DNA of 64,000 nt, taken from Clostridia bacterium. GTDB taxonomy: Bacteria; Bacillota_A; Clostridia; Oscillospirales; CAG-272. The notes under the pieces are model-generated. The model was not told where the DNA came from. It did no database searches and saw only the letters and a list, made by a program, of their open reading frames with translations. The stretch covers positions 1 to 64,000 of the forward strand of contig JAFTUD010000010.1 of NCBI GenBank assembly GCA_017466455.1, given 5' to 3'. Below, one piece after another: positions 44,919 to 53,779 of the stretch. A program made the translations under genes and the position numbers. Within the stretch, counting starts at the first letter, position 1; every line of letters begins with the position of its first letter.

Positions 44919-44948
44919 AAAAAACCGTGAGAACTTTCCCACGGTTTT
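44919..44948 (-). terminator. Terminator of the RNase R gene
   Basis: Minus-strand hairpin AAAACCGTG/CACGGTTTTTT around AGTTCT, 40 bases past the stop codon. Confidence 0.85.
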
Positions 44949-44987
44949 GTTAATTTTACACAATTAAGGCTTTTGGCACTAAGGCTC

Positions 44988-47276
44988 TTAGCGCCTTTTT
45001 CCCTTACGCCTTGAATGACCCTTGCCGTGCCTGCCATCTCTTGCCTTACCGCGAGAGCGTGACCCGCCCCGCCCCCTGCCCGAGGTGCGTCTGTCGGTTA
45101 TCTTGGGAGTGTTAAATACAACAGGTGGCAATCGCTCACCCCTGTCGGCTTCCTCACATTCTACAAGCTCAAGAGTTACCCGCCTTGTGATTACATTAGC
45201 CTCAAGGACCTTAACCTTAACGCGCATGCCAAGCGCAAAAATACGCCTTGGCGAGGAAAGAGTAATGCTTCCTTCGTCAAAGTAGAGAGGACCGAGCGTC
45301 ACAATCGGCACAAGTCCCTCGCAAAGGTTGTCGCACTTGACGAAAAAGCCAAAGCTCGTCACAGAGCTTATCGTGCCCTCAAGCACCTCGCCCACGAAAT
45401 CACTCATATATACCGTCTTGTAAAGCTCCTCAATCTGCCTTTCGGCGAAAAGAGCCCGAAGCTCATTGTCGCTTGACTCCTTGGCGCTTCTCTCGGCATA
45501 TTTTGCAAGGCGGGAAAGCTCCGATTTATTCATCTCGTTATTCAAGTAAGCCGAAATAATTCTATGCACTCCAAGGTCGGGATAACGCCTGATCGGCGAG
45601 GTGAAGTGGCAATAAAGCTTGGTTGCCAAGCCAAAGTGCCCCTTCGGCTCGTGCATATATTTCGCCTTCATAAGCGAGCGAAGCAGAACGCCCGAGGCAA
45701 CCTCTGCCTTGCCCTTTTTTCTCGCGTCCTCAAGCACGAGCGACAAGGAAAGGGGAGTGATGCTTTCAGCGTCTGCAATAGGGGAAACATCAATTCCAAG
45801 ATTGCCGGCAAATATAGCAAAGGAACGAATTTTTTCGGGGTCGGGGCTTTCATGCACTCTGTAAATACAGGGAAGGGAATGCTTAGTTAAAAATTCCGCA
45901 ACCGCACGGTTGGCACACAGCATAAACTGCTCAATCAGCCTCTCGCTCTCTCCACGCTCACGCAGAGTAAGCTCGCAGGGATAGCCCTCGCTGTCAAGAA
46001 GAATTTCTACCTCGTCGCCCTCAAGCTCCATAGCCCCCGCCTCGTCACTGCGCCTCTTTAAAATGAGATAAAGCTCGCGCATTATATTAAAATCAGCGAC
46101 TATGTGTCTATATTTCGTGTAAAATTCGCTGTTTTCACCGTTTTCAATGACGTCATTAAGCTCCGAATAAACGCCACGCATCTTTGAGTTAATAATGCTC
46201 TTGGCAAGCGTTGTATCCTTTATATTTCCCGCCTTGTCAAGCCTGATAATTGCGGAAAGGGCATAGCGGTCAACTCCGCCGTTTAGCGAGCATGCTCCGT
46301 TTGAAAGCGAGGGTGGTAGCATGGGCACAACCTTATCGGTAAAGTACACGCTTGTTCCTCTTGCCATAGCTTCCTTATCAATCTCGGATTTTTCCCTGAC
46401 ATAGTGCGAAACATCGGCGATATGCACGCCAAGAATATATCCGTCATCGGTGCGCTCAATAGAGATGGCATCGTCAAGATCCTTTGCGCTCTCGCTATCA
46501 ATGGTGAATATCGTTTTATCCCTTAAATCAAGGCGATTACCGACACATATCGGCTCGTTTGATACCCTTTCGGCTTCGTCAAGCACAGTATTTTCAAACC
46601 TTTCGGGGATTTTATGCTCACGAAGTATAGCCTTGTAATTCGCTTCCTTGCTCTCGCTTTTTCCAAACGCTTCCGTGACCTTAACGCCAATCTTATCCCC
46701 CTCAAAAAGCGGATATTTCGTTATTTTGCAAGCTACCTTGTCGCCCGTCTCGGCACTAATAGCGCTTCCAAGCACGGTAGCAACAAAGTCAAGCCTCGGA
46801 TTGTCGGGATATACAGAGCCGTAAAGCTTACCCTTGCTTGAAAAGCCCTCGAATGTGCCTGTAAATTCAACGATTGCGCGCTCTGCAATGGCGACAATCT
46901 CGGCTTCATTTCCCTTGCCGTAAAAGTGGGAGCCCTTGTCAATTCTCTTGGCGACAACCGTGTCCCCGTCCATAGCACCGCATACAAGAGCAGGGGGAAT
47001 AAAGCTCTCGCCCTCATCGTTTACAACAAAGCCGAATTTTCCGTGCGAGGGCGCGTGAAAAATTCCCCTTACATACATTCCCTCGGGGGGAAGGGAAACC
47101 TTGCCCTTCTTGGACACAAATATCTCAAAGCATTCCTCCATTTCGCAAAGCGTCTTGAAAAAATCCTTGACCATATGCTCCTTATCCTTGCAAACAAGCT
47201 CAAAAAGCTCGTTTGTCGTCATCGGAATATAAAAATCCGATTTGATTATATCAAATATCTCTTTCCTGAAATCCAT
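44988..47276 (-). CDS. rnr: Ribonuclease R
   Basis: 762 aa from the ATG at 47276 (ribosome site GGGAGGT); a longer reading adds 14 residues of no family character. Domains: N-terminal winged helix, two cold-shock domains (GMYVRGIFHAPSHGKFGFV), RNB catalytic domain with the metal motif SESAKDLDDAISIE near 268-281 and HFTSPIRRYPDL, then an S1 domain (GTISSVTSFGFFVKCD) and a basic tail rich in Arg-Gly (GRGRGGSRSRGKARDG). 3'-to-5' exoribonuclease for structured RNA and, with SmpB, for stalled mRNA. It lies upstream of ppdK on the same strand. Commonly paired with secG, as here across a repeat-rich gap. Confidence 0.95.
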   Translation of the reverse strand: MDFRKEIFDIIKSDFYIPMTTNELFELVCKDKEHMVKDFFKTLCEMEECFEIFVSKKGKVSLPPEGMYVRGIFHAPSHGKFGFVVNDEGESFIPPALVCGAMDGDTVVAKRIDKGSHFYGKGNEAEIVAIAERAIVEFTGTFEGFSSKGKLYGSVYPDNPRLDFVATVLGSAISAETGDKVACKITKYPLFEGDKIGVKVTEAFGKSESKEANYKAILREHKIPERFENTVLDEAERVSNEPICVGNRLDLRDKTIFTIDSESAKDLDDAISIERTDDGYILGVHIADVSHYVREKSEIDKEAMARGTSVYFTDKVVPMLPPSLSNGACSLNGGVDRYALSAIIRLDKAGNIKDTTLAKSIINSKMRGVYSELNDVIENGENSEFYTKYRHIVADFNIMRELYLILKRRSDEAGAMELEGDEVEILLDSEGYPCELTLRERGESERLIEQFMLCANRAVAEFLTKHSLPCIYRVHESPDPEKIRSFAIFAGNLGIDVSPIADAESITPLSLSLVLEDARKKGKAEVASGVLLRSLMKAKYMHEPKGHFGLATKLYCHFTSPIRRYPDLGVHRIISAYLNNEMNKSELSRLAKYAERSAKESSDNELRALFAERQIEELYKTVYMSDFVGEVLEGTISSVTSFGFFVKCDNLCEGLVPIVTLGPLYFDEGSITLSSPRRIFALGMRVKVKVLEANVITRRVTLELVECEEADRGERLPPVVFNTPKITDRRTSGRGRGGSRSRGKARDGRHGKGHSRRKGKRR

Positions 47277-47396
47277 AATACCTCCCTTCTTTTTCTTTAG
47301 GAGAAGAAAAAGAAGCAAAAAGAAACCAACCTAATAAAAATTATTGCTCACAAAATCATCTTGGAGAAAGAAAAGGAAGCGAAAATAAGCGGTGTG

Positions 47397-47530
47397 CCAC
47401 CGCGGGCAAGCTCCGACATCGTTTAGTGCGAGCCGTTTCCTCGCGCCCCGAAGCCCCCAAGCACCTTGGGTGGTAAGCTCCGCTTTTGTTTATTACAAGC
47501 CGTTTATATACGCCCCGAAGCAGTTTTCTT
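47397..47530. repeat. Degenerate tandem repeats before the 137-bp repeat
   Basis: Two diverged copies about 77 bases apart share AAGCTCCG, GAGCCGTTT/CAAGCCGTTT and CGCCCCGAAGC. They look like older versions of the unit that forms the 137-bp tandem repeat just to the right. The 627-base gap from 47277 to 47903 holds no supported gene. Confidence 0.55.
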
Positions 47531-47560
47531 CATTCCGCATTCCAAACTCCGAACTCCGAA

Positions 47561-47830
47561 TTTGCGATAGCACCATTCCGCACTCCGCCCGAGTACCTCG
47601 GGGGGTGAACTCCGCCCTCGCACAGTATGAATTTGTTCCACACACCCCGAGCAATATTCTAACCTATCACTCCGAATTCCGTATTCCGAATTCCGCATTT
47701 GCGTCAGCACCATTCCGCACTCCGCCCGAGTACCTCGGGGGGTGAACTCCGCCCTCGCACAGTATGAATTTGTTCCACACACCCCAAGCAATATTCTAAC
47801 CTATCACTCCGAATTCCGAATTCCGAATTC
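47561..47830. repeat. 137-bp tandem duplication with CCGAATT/CCGCATT units
   Basis: Two near-identical copies (starts 47561 and 47698) share TTTGCG(AT/TC)AGCACCATTCCGC, then GCCCGAGTACCTCGGGGGG, a middle part and AACCTATCACTCCGAATTCCG. Each ends in iterated TTCCGAATTCCG(C/A/T)A units. The start of each copy equals the repeat at 30.06 kb. Located between rnr and secG. Confidence 0.85.
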
Positions 47831-47862
47831 ATATGCCCGCCGAGGCTCACCGCCTCGGCAAT

Positions 47863-47890
47863 AAAAAACCGCTTTGAAATTTCAAAGCGG
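47863..47890 (-). terminator. Terminator of secG
   Basis: Perfect palindrome CCGCTTTGAAA/TTTCAAAGCGG followed on the minus strand by TTTTTTATT. Confidence 0.88.
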
Positions 47891-47903
47891 CTTAAAAGCG
47901 TAA

Positions 47904-48194
47904 TTATGAAGCACTTGTGGTGATTCTGCTAAGGAACCAATCCATAAAGTCGGTGTATGGTTGGCTAACATATACTACCAAAACGATAACCATAAATACA
48001 ATAGCTACAATCGCGGTAAGAAGTGAAAGCTTCTTATCAAGTGACTTGCCCTTGTTTTTACCGAAATATGTCTCGGAGCTTCCACCGCTAATAGTTCCGG
48101 AAACGCCCTTTGATTTTCCACTTTGAAAAAGCACTGCAATTACAAGAAATACCGCAGCAACTATCAACAATACGCCAAGGATAATATCGATCAT
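47904..48194 (-). CDS. secG: Preprotein translocase subunit SecG
   Basis: 96 aa from the ATG at 48194 (ribosome site GGAGG); an earlier in-frame start adds five residues. Two membrane helices (about 4-24 and 57-77) flank the loop FQSGKSKGVSGTISGG, a near-invariant SecG motif. Part of SecYEG. Own promoter and terminator. Confidence 0.95.
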   Translation of the reverse strand: MIDIILGVLLIVAAVFLVIAVLFQSGKSKGVSGTISGGSSETYFGKNKGKSLDKKLSLLTAIVAIVFMVIVLVVYVSQPYTDFMDWFLSRITTSAS

Positions 48195-48239
48195 TGTTTT
48201 TTCCTCCAATCATAAGTTAAAAGATGTATAGCGAAGTGT

Positions 48240-48268
48240 ATTTTATCACAAACAAAATTAAAAATCAA
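48240..48268 (-). promoter_or_regulatory. Promoter of secG
   Basis: Minus-strand TTGATT, 17 bases, TAAAAT. Confidence 0.7.
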
Positions 48269-48302
48269 TAGAAAAACGAAAATTTCCTAAAAAAATCAAA
48301 TT

Positions 48303-48752
48303 TTAGTGCTTATGATTACAGCAATGTCCGCTTGAAGGGCCATTTTCAACGCTTTTTGGATTACAATCTGCGCAAAGACCGTAAATTACAGTCTTTCCCG
48401 AGCTTACAGTAAATCCGTGATCCTCAAAAATATGCTTTTCCATTTGCTCAAGAAAACCGCAGTCCATATGGATAAGCGCACCGCAGGACACGCATTTAAG
48501 GTGAAAATGCTCATCACATTCCGCGCCGTGTGTGTATTGATAGCATGCACCGCTTCTTTCGTCAACAACGAATTTTCTCACAGTTCCAAGCGCGCAAAGC
48601 TTGTCAAGCGTGCGGTAAACCGTCGCAGTGCCGACCCTTATCCCCTGCTCACTCAGATGCTGAATTATATCACGCACAGTGACATGGGCGCTGTTTTCCT
48701 TTAAGAATTCAATTATGAGCGCCCGTTGCCGTGTATTGTATTCTGTCTTCAT
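48303..48752 (-). CDS. Fur-family metalloregulator
   Basis: 149 aa. Winged-helix DNA-binding half with VGTATVYRTLDKLCALG, then the dimerisation half with HFHLKC and two CxxC pairs (CVSC near 97 and CADC near 129), the structural zinc site of PerR/Fur/Zur. The His/Cys-rich tail GHCCNHKH is extra and could bind metal. Which metal it senses cannot be decided. The gene follows glyA by 8 bases, so the two may be co-transcribed. Confidence 0.9.
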   Translation of the reverse strand: MKTEYNTRQRALIIEFLKENSAHVTVRDIIQHLSEQGIRVGTATVYRTLDKLCALGTVRKFVVDERSGACYQYTHGAECDEHFHLKCVSCGALIHMDCGFLEQMEKHIFEDHGFTVSSGKTVIYGLCADCNPKSVENGPSSGHCCNHKH

Positions 48753-48760
48753 TTAATTAG

Positions 48761-50002
48761 TTAGTCGTAAATAGGGTATTTTTCGCAAATTTTAGTAACC
48801 TCGGCGCGAATGTAGTCCGCCTTTTCCTCAAACTCGGTAGCAACGAGCTTAATAAGCTTGCCGAGCTTAACCATATCGTCCTCCTTAAGACCTCTTGAGG
48901 TAACCGCGGGAGTGCCGATTCTTACACCGCTTGTAACAAACGGCTTTTCGGGGTCGTTAGGAATAGCATTTTTATTAACAGTAATGTAGCATTCGTCAAG
49001 GCGCCTTTCAAGCTCCTTACCGGTAATTCCGAACGGACGAAGGTCAAGAAGCATAAGGTGGTTGTCGGTTCCGCCCGAAACGAGGTCAAAGCCCTCGCTA
49101 AGAAGCGTATCGGCAAGAGCCTTCGCGTTTTTAACAATTTGAGTCTGATATTCCTTGAATTCGGGAGTGAGCGCCTCTCCAAAGCAAACAGCCTTAGATG
49201 CGATAATGTGCATAAGCGGACCGCCCTGTGTTCCCGGGAAGATAGCCTTGTCAATAGCCTTGGCAAGCTCCGCACGACAAAGGATAAGACCACCGCGAGG
49301 ACCTCTCAAAGTCTTATGTGTAGTTGTGGTTACAACATCGGCATATGGAACAGGTGACGGGTGAAGTCCTGCCGCAACAAGACCTGCAATGTGAGCCATA
49401 TCAACCATAAAGTATGCGCCAACGCTCTTTGCAATCTCGGAAATTCTCTTGAAATCAATTACTCTCGGATAAGCGGATGCACCGGCAACGATGAGCTTAG
49501 GCATGCACTCCTTAGCCTTTTTCTCAAATTCATCATAATCAATAAATCCGTCATCGTTTACTCCGTAGGGAACGAAGTTGTAGTAGCTACCGGAAAGGTT
49601 TACAGGGCTGCCGTGTGTCAAATGACCGCCGTGAGCAAGATTCATACCCATAACTGTGTCACCGGGCTTAATAAGAGCAAAATATACAGCAGTATTAGCC
49701 TGCGCACCGCTGTGAGGCTGAACATTCGCATGCTCCGCACCAAAGAGCCTGCAAGCGCGCTCGATAGCGAGCTTTTCAACTACATCAACGCATTCGCATC
49801 CGCCGTAATATCTCTTTTCGGGATAACCCTCTGCATATTTGTTTGTAAGCGGTGTACCCATAGCGAGCATAACTGCCTCGGACACCATATTCTCGGAGGC
49901 GATAAGCTCAAGACCTCTTTTTTGTCTTGAAAGCTCGGCATTTATTGCCTCTCCAACCTCTTTGTCGTAGCCTGTGATTTTAGAAATAACCTCAGATACC
50001 AT
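48761..50002 (-). CDS. glyA: Serine hydroxymethyltransferase
   Basis: 413 aa. PLP-dependent fold type I enzyme converting serine and tetrahydrofolate to glycine and methylene-tetrahydrofolate. [16 protein letters not shown] carries the PLP-lysine; LIASENMVS and [15 protein letters not shown] are family blocks. Ribosome site AAGGAG. Own promoter; a 10-bp leader hairpin (GCCTCTTGCG..TGCGAGAGGC) lies between promoter and start. Confidence 0.97.
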   Translation of the reverse strand: MVSEVISKITGYDKEVGEAINAELSRQKRGLELIASENMVSEAVMLAMGTPLTNKYAEGYPEKRYYGGCECVDVVEKLAIERACRLFGAEHANVQPHSGAQANTAVYFALIKPGDTVMGMNLAHGGHLTHGSPVNLSGSYYNFVPYGVNDDGFIDYDEFEKKAKECMPKLIVAGASAYPRVIDFKRISEIAKSVGAYFMVDMAHIAGLVAAGLHPSPVPYADVVTTTTHKTLRGPRGGLILCRAELAKAIDKAIFPGTQGGPLMHIIASKAVCFGEALTPEFKEYQTQIVKNAKALADTLLSEGFDLVSGGTDNHLMLLDLRPFGITGKELERRLDECYITVNKNAIPNDPEKPFVTSGVRIGTPAVTSRGLKEDDMVKLGKLIKLVATEFEEKADYIRAEVTKICEKYPIYD

Positions 50003-50068
50003 TTTAAATCTCCTTCTTTTTTTGCCTCTCGCAAAACGGGCGCAAGAGGCTTAATTTTTAACACAAAT

Positions 50069-50097
50069 ATTTTACTACAAATCGGCAAAAAAATCAA
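50069..50097 (-). promoter_or_regulatory. Promoter of glyA
   Basis: Minus-strand TTGATT, 17 bases, TAAAAT. In the 357-base gap to the next gene I see, besides this promoter, the glyA leader hairpin and the plus-strand promoter at 50291, nothing else. Confidence 0.7.
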
Positions 50098-50290
50098 TAC
50101 AAATACCGAAAAATATCAAAAATACTTTTCAATATTGCACAAAAAAGAAACCCGCGCGCCTCACCGAAGGCAAAACAGGCTCGGGCAAGGCACGCCTATA
50201 TCAATACAAAATGATATGAAAAACCTCAATTTGGTTGGGGGATGTGTCAAAATTTCAACAAAAAATCATTAAAAATATTGAAAAACTTAT

Positions 50291-50320
50291 TGACAAATGT
50301 CTAATTTATGTAGTATAATT
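50291..50320 (+). promoter_or_regulatory. Promoter of the acidic-repeat/uL15-like gene
   Basis: TTGACA, 18 bases, TATAAT, consensus boxes; 39 bases to the start codon. Confidence 0.8.
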
Positions 50321-50359
50321 AGCATATATCAATAAAGAAATGCGTAATGGAGGTTCAAA

Positions 50360-52597
50360 ATGGCATTATTAAACACATTGATGGCAATCAACCTGATAAA
50401 CGGCAATATCTGGTTGTATGCGGCAATTCTTGTAGTAGCTCTTGTAGCAGTATTCTTCCTTGCCCTCAGAAAGGTTGAGGTTGTATATGTAGACCCCGAC
50501 GAAGACTATGAGATTGCACACACTAAGTACGGTTGGGGCAGAAAAATAGATGTAGCTACCGCGAATAAGAACGGCAAGATCTTTGTCGGCTGGAGCTACG
50601 ATGAAAACGGCGAAAAAAGGCTTGGAAAGAAGCAAATTCGCGTTTGGAAGTCAACAGAGCTTTACGCAGTTTGGCAAAAGCCCGTTGTTGGAATTACCGT
50701 TGAGGATGCAAATGCAGTTCTTGAAATCACCTTCAAGAATAAAGACGGCGAGGAAATCTCAAAGGAGATTCGTCCGTTCGCAATAGATATTCCCGAAGAG
50801 GCTGACGGTGAGAAGATTCTTGGCTGGAACTATGAGGATGCAGAGAATGAAAGCGCCGGAATCATAGCATCAGACAAGGAAAAGAATATTATTCCTGTAA
50901 ATCTCGTTCCTGTTTATGAGAGCAGTGATGAGGCAGTGGCTGAGGAGCCCGCTTACGAGGAGCCTGTCGTTGAGGAAGAGGCAGTAGCTGATGAAGAGGT
51001 AGCAGTAGCCGATGAAGAGCCTGTTGCCGAAGAGGTTGTAGCTGAGGAGCAGGTAGCTGAAGAGCCTGTAGCTGAAGAGCCTGTTGTTGAGGATGAGGCA
51101 GTTGCCGAGGAGGTAGCCGAGGAGGCTGCACCTGTTGAGCCGATTATCGTTCCTACATATGTTGACGGACAGGGTCGTAAGATCAATATCAGATATAGCC
51201 GTAGCATTCAAGCAAATGTTATCCAAGCCGAGGATAAGGTTAAGAATTACTATAGCGAGCTAAAGAACCACATTCTTTCATATAAGGGTGTTAAATCAAG
51301 ATTTAGCTGGAAGTTTGACAGCTATAACAAGGGAAGAGAGCAGCTCTTCAAGATCAAGGTACGCGGAAAGACCGTTTGCCTATACTGCGCACTCAACCCC
51401 GAAGAATTTGACAAATCAAAATATCATCATGAGGCAGTTGATGCAAAGATGCTTGCCGATGTTCCAATGCTTGTTAAGGTTAAGAGCGATCTTGGACTTA
51501 AGAAGGCTAAGGAGCTTGTTGATATCGTAATGGCTAAGCACGAAATCGTTGTTAATCCAAAGGCTGTTTCTGTAGATTATGTAAACGAATATCCTTATGA
51601 GGAAACCGATGCACTCGTTCAGAGGGGACTTATCAAGGTTCTTGAGGCTGATGAAAACGATGTTAAGATTGCAGCTCCTGCCGAGGACGCTGTTGCCGAA
51701 GAGGTTGTAGTTGAGGAGCAGGTAGCTGAAGAGGTTGTTGCTGAAGAGCCTGTTGTTGAGGATGAGGCAGTTGCCGAGGAGGTAGCCGAGGAGCCTTTGT
51801 TTGAAGAGGTTATCGAGGAGCCAATTCCGGTAGATGATGAGCCTGTTGTAGAGGAAGAAGCAGTTGCTGAAGAAGTAGTAGCCGAAGAAGAACCCGTTGC
51901 AGAGGAAGAGGCTGTTGCTGAAGAAGTAGTAGCCGATGAAGAGCCTGTTGTAGAGGAAGAAGCAGTTGCTGAAGAAGAGCCCGTTGCAGAGGAAGAGGCT
52001 GTTGCTGAAGAAGTAGTAGCCAATGAAGAGCCCGTTGCAGAGGAAGAGGCTGTTGCTGAAGAAGTAGTAGCCGATGAAGAGCCTGTTGTAGAGGAAGAGG
52101 CTGTTGCTGAAGAAGTAGTAGCCGATGAAGAACCTGTTGCAGAGGAAGAAGCTGTTGCTGAAGAAGTAGTAGCCGATGAAGAGCCTGTTGTAGAAGAAGA
52201 GGTTGTAGCAGAAGAAATTGCTCCTGCAACATCTGTTGAGGAAATGCACATTGTTGAAAGCGTAAGCGCAGATGAGGTAGATGACCTTGTAGTTGATGAG
52301 GTTGTTGACTCACTCGTTGAGGAGGATGTTGAATACATCACCAAGGACGACAACAAGAAGGCAATCGTAAACATTGATACAATTAGCCAAAGCTACGAGG
52401 CAGGCGAGGTAGTTGACCTTGCATCTCTCAAGGCAAAGGGACTTATTCACAAGAAGTCCAAGAGCGTAAAGATTCTCGCAAGAGGTTCTATTGACAAGGC
52501 GCTCACCGTTAAGGCGGCTGAATTCTCTGAAACCGCGCTTAAGATGATCGTATTGACCGGCGGTAAGGCTGTTCATACTGTATCTAAGGTGAAATAA
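50360..52597 (+). CDS. Membrane-anchored acidic-repeat protein with C-terminal uL15-like domain
   Basis: 745 aa. N-terminal membrane helix (about 17-36), then an InlB-like segment (GKIFVGWSYDENG..TELYAVWQKP), a first Glu/Val/Ala-rich repeat region (about 195-258), a globular domain of unknown function (about 275-435; RYSRSIQANVIQAEDKVKNYY onward), a second acidic region of 17-residue units (about 440-620) and a C-terminal domain (about 660-745). That last part, IVNIDTISQ..GEVVDLASLKAKGLI..VKILARGSIDKALTVKAAEFS..GGKA, follows the C-terminal half of ribosomal protein uL15. Good ribosome site GGAGG. Cytoplasmic orientation is plausible, but topology is not certain. Role unknown. Confidence 0.85.
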   Translation: MALLNTLMAINLINGNIWLYAAILVVALVAVFFLALRKVEVVYVDPDEDYEIAHTKYGWGRKIDVATANKNGKIFVGWSYDENGEKRLGKKQIRVWKSTELYAVWQKPVVGITVEDANAVLEITFKNKDGEEISKEIRPFAIDIPEEADGEKILGWNYEDAENESAGIIASDKEKNIIPVNLVPVYESSDEAVAEEPAYEEPVVEEEAVADEEVAVADEEPVAEEVVAEEQVAEEPVAEEPVVEDEAVAEEVAEEAAPVEPIIVPTYVDGQGRKINIRYSRSIQANVIQAEDKVKNYYSELKNHILSYKGVKSRFSWKFDSYNKGREQLFKIKVRGKTVCLYCALNPEEFDKSKYHHEAVDAKMLADVPMLVKVKSDLGLKKAKELVDIVMAKHEIVVNPKAVSVDYVNEYPYEETDALVQRGLIKVLEADENDVKIAAPAEDAVAEEVVVEEQVAEEVVAEEPVVEDEAVAEEVAEEPLFEEVIEEPIPVDDEPVVEEEAVAEEVVAEEEPVAEEEAVAEEVVADEEPVVEEEAVAEEEPVAEEEAVAEEVVANEEPVAEEEAVAEEVVADEEPVVEEEAVAEEVVADEEPVAEEEAVAEEVVADEEPVVEEEVVAEEIAPATSVEEMHIVESVSADEVDDLVVDEVVDSLVEEDVEYITKDDNKKAIVNIDTISQSYEAGEVVDLASLKAKGLIHKKSKSVKILARGSIDKALTVKAAEFSETALKMIVLTGGKAVHTVSKVK
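51840..52200 (+). repeat. 51-bp in-frame minisatellite
   Basis: About seven near-identical 51-bp units encoding EEPV(V/A)EEEAVAEEVVAD; one is shortened to 36 bp, showing that units are lost in frame. They lie inside the acidic-repeat gene and are a likely site of length variation. Confidence 0.85.
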
Positions 52598-52606
52598 GCT
52601 TAAAAC

Positions 52607-52641
52607 AAAAAAAGGCGTTGATTTAGTTCAACGCCTTTTTA
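52607..52641. terminator. Bidirectional terminator
   Basis: Stem AAAGGCGTTGA/TCAACGCCTTT with A-run and T-run flanks, between the uL15-like gene and the convergent lipoprotein gene, whose stop codon overlaps its edge. Confidence 0.9.
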
Positions 52642-53130
52642 TTTGTCAAGCGAAATGCTTTTTATAATAATATCATACTCAAAATCTCCGCTGATTACCA
52701 CCCTTTCGGGTAGGGAAACGGAATTGTATGTGACCGTGTAGCAAATCGTGTCGGAATTAAAGCTCACTGTGTTGTATTCGTCATCACTCACCGCGCTAAT
52801 CATTCCCTCATTAAGGTCAAAAATAGAGCATAGCGTCGAAATGCCAAGTAGCTCGCTCCTTTGCATCTCAAGCTCAAGTCCGTCGTAAATAATCCTGCAT
52901 TTTTCATCAAAAACAAACGACACCCCCGCCATCTCGCTTGGCGAAACGACCTCGAGTTTGCGCGCGTTTCCTTCCTTTATTATATTTACCGTGTATTCTC
53001 CGTTTACCTCGCATACTGCGAAAATATTACCGTTTTGATATTCTAAAATCCCGTATTCCTGCCCGCAGGACGGAAAAATCACGAGCAAAATTGCCACCGT
53101 AATAAAAGTAAGCCAAGCCTTAAGCCTCAT
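52639..53130 (-). CDS. Hypothetical lipoprotein
   Basis: 163 aa from the ATG at 53130 (ribosome site GGGGTG), giving a proper signal sequence MRLKAWLTFITVAILLVIFPSC with lipidation at the Cys of FPSC. The mature part is beta-rich and reads like a small outside domain (GEYTVNIIKEG.. SFNSDTICYTVTYNSV). No family recognised. Resembles short lipoproteins that measure or bind wall polymers, but that is a guess. Confidence 0.75.
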   Translation of the reverse strand: MRLKAWLTFITVAILLVIFPSCGQEYGILEYQNGNIFAVCEVNGEYTVNIIKEGNARKLEVVSPSEMAGVSFVFDEKCRIIYDGLELEMQRSELLGISTLCSIFDLNEGMISAVSDDEYNTVSFNSDTICYTVTYNSVSLPERVVISGDFEYDIIIKSISLDK

Positions 53131-53176
53131 ATAATCACCCCAGTAAATTTTATTCGCCAAGGCAAAAAATATGCAA

Positions 53177-53206
53177 GCAAAAAACGCCCCGCAGGGCGTT
53201 TTTTAT
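53177..53206. terminator. Terminator of RNase P RNA
   Basis: AAAAAACGCCC/GGGCGTTTTTT palindrome around a short CGCA loop, immediately downstream of the rnpB 3' end on the minus strand. It is symmetrical and can act both ways. Confidence 0.9.
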
Positions 53207-53212
53207 AAAATA

Positions 53213-53652
53213 TGAACTGAAACTGTAAGCCGTGTTCTGTAATCGACGGTCATCTATCTTTGCGCTATGTCGCCATAACGCTCCGCAAAACTGCGTGCCA
53301 CCCACGAGAACGCGCAAGCGCTTATCGGGCAAATAAAATTCTCGTATGCGGTGTTGCTTCGGATAGGGTTTACACCCACCCTATGTTACCATAGCGTGTC
53401 GTGAGCTCTTACCTCGCGTTTTCATCCTTACCAGCGAACCCCCAAACCTCGACTGCGCTCGCTTCGGGGAACCCCTGGGCTATCATCAATCTTGAAAATA
53501 GGAGTTGCTTGTGTTGGCGGTACTTTTCTGTTGCACTGTTCCCGAGAGTCACCTCTGGCTGATGTTATCAGCTATCCTGCCCTGTGAAGCACGGACTTTC
53601 CTCACGATAATACCTTTCGGCGCAATATCGCGCAACCGTCCGTTTCAGTTCC
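53213..53652 (-). ncRNA. rnpB: RNase P RNA
   Basis: About 440 nt on the minus strand. Signature elements: GAGGAAAGTCCG near the 5' end, CACAGGGCAGGATAGCTG, GAGGTAAGAGCTCAC in the conserved core, and ACGGCTTACAG at the 3' end. The ends pair as P1 (GGAACTGAAAC with GTTTCAGTTC). Catalytic RNA for tRNA 5' processing. Consensus promoter at 53658-53686 and terminator at 53177-53206. The ends given are estimates from the P1 helix. Confidence 0.95.
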
Positions 53653-53657
53653 TTGTT

Positions 53658-53686
53658 ATTATAACTAAAAAAAATTCATTTGTCAA
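53658..53686 (-). promoter_or_regulatory. Promoter of rnpB
   Basis: Minus-strand TTGACA, 17 bases, TATAAT, a perfect consensus placed a few bases before the RNA. Confidence 0.88.
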
Positions 53687-53779
53687 GTAATTCCACACAT
53701 AAAAAAATCAAGGCGGAAAAATCCTAATTATGCTGACAGAAATCCGTCAGACATACAACCAAAGAAACGGAGAAGTATA

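Noticed and set aside
50003..50100. Glycine or folate riboswitch before glyA
   Set aside because: Only one 10-bp hairpin is present and no conserved aptamer core is seen.
51840..52200. CRISPR or intergenic tandem array
   Set aside because: The 51-bp periodicity is entirely in frame within a coding sequence and has no spacer sequence.
51416..52374. Long low-complexity frames opposite the acidic-repeat gene
   Set aside because: They are complements of GAA/GTT/GCT-rich repeats, giving Ser/Thr or Leu/Phe-rich shadows without start signals.
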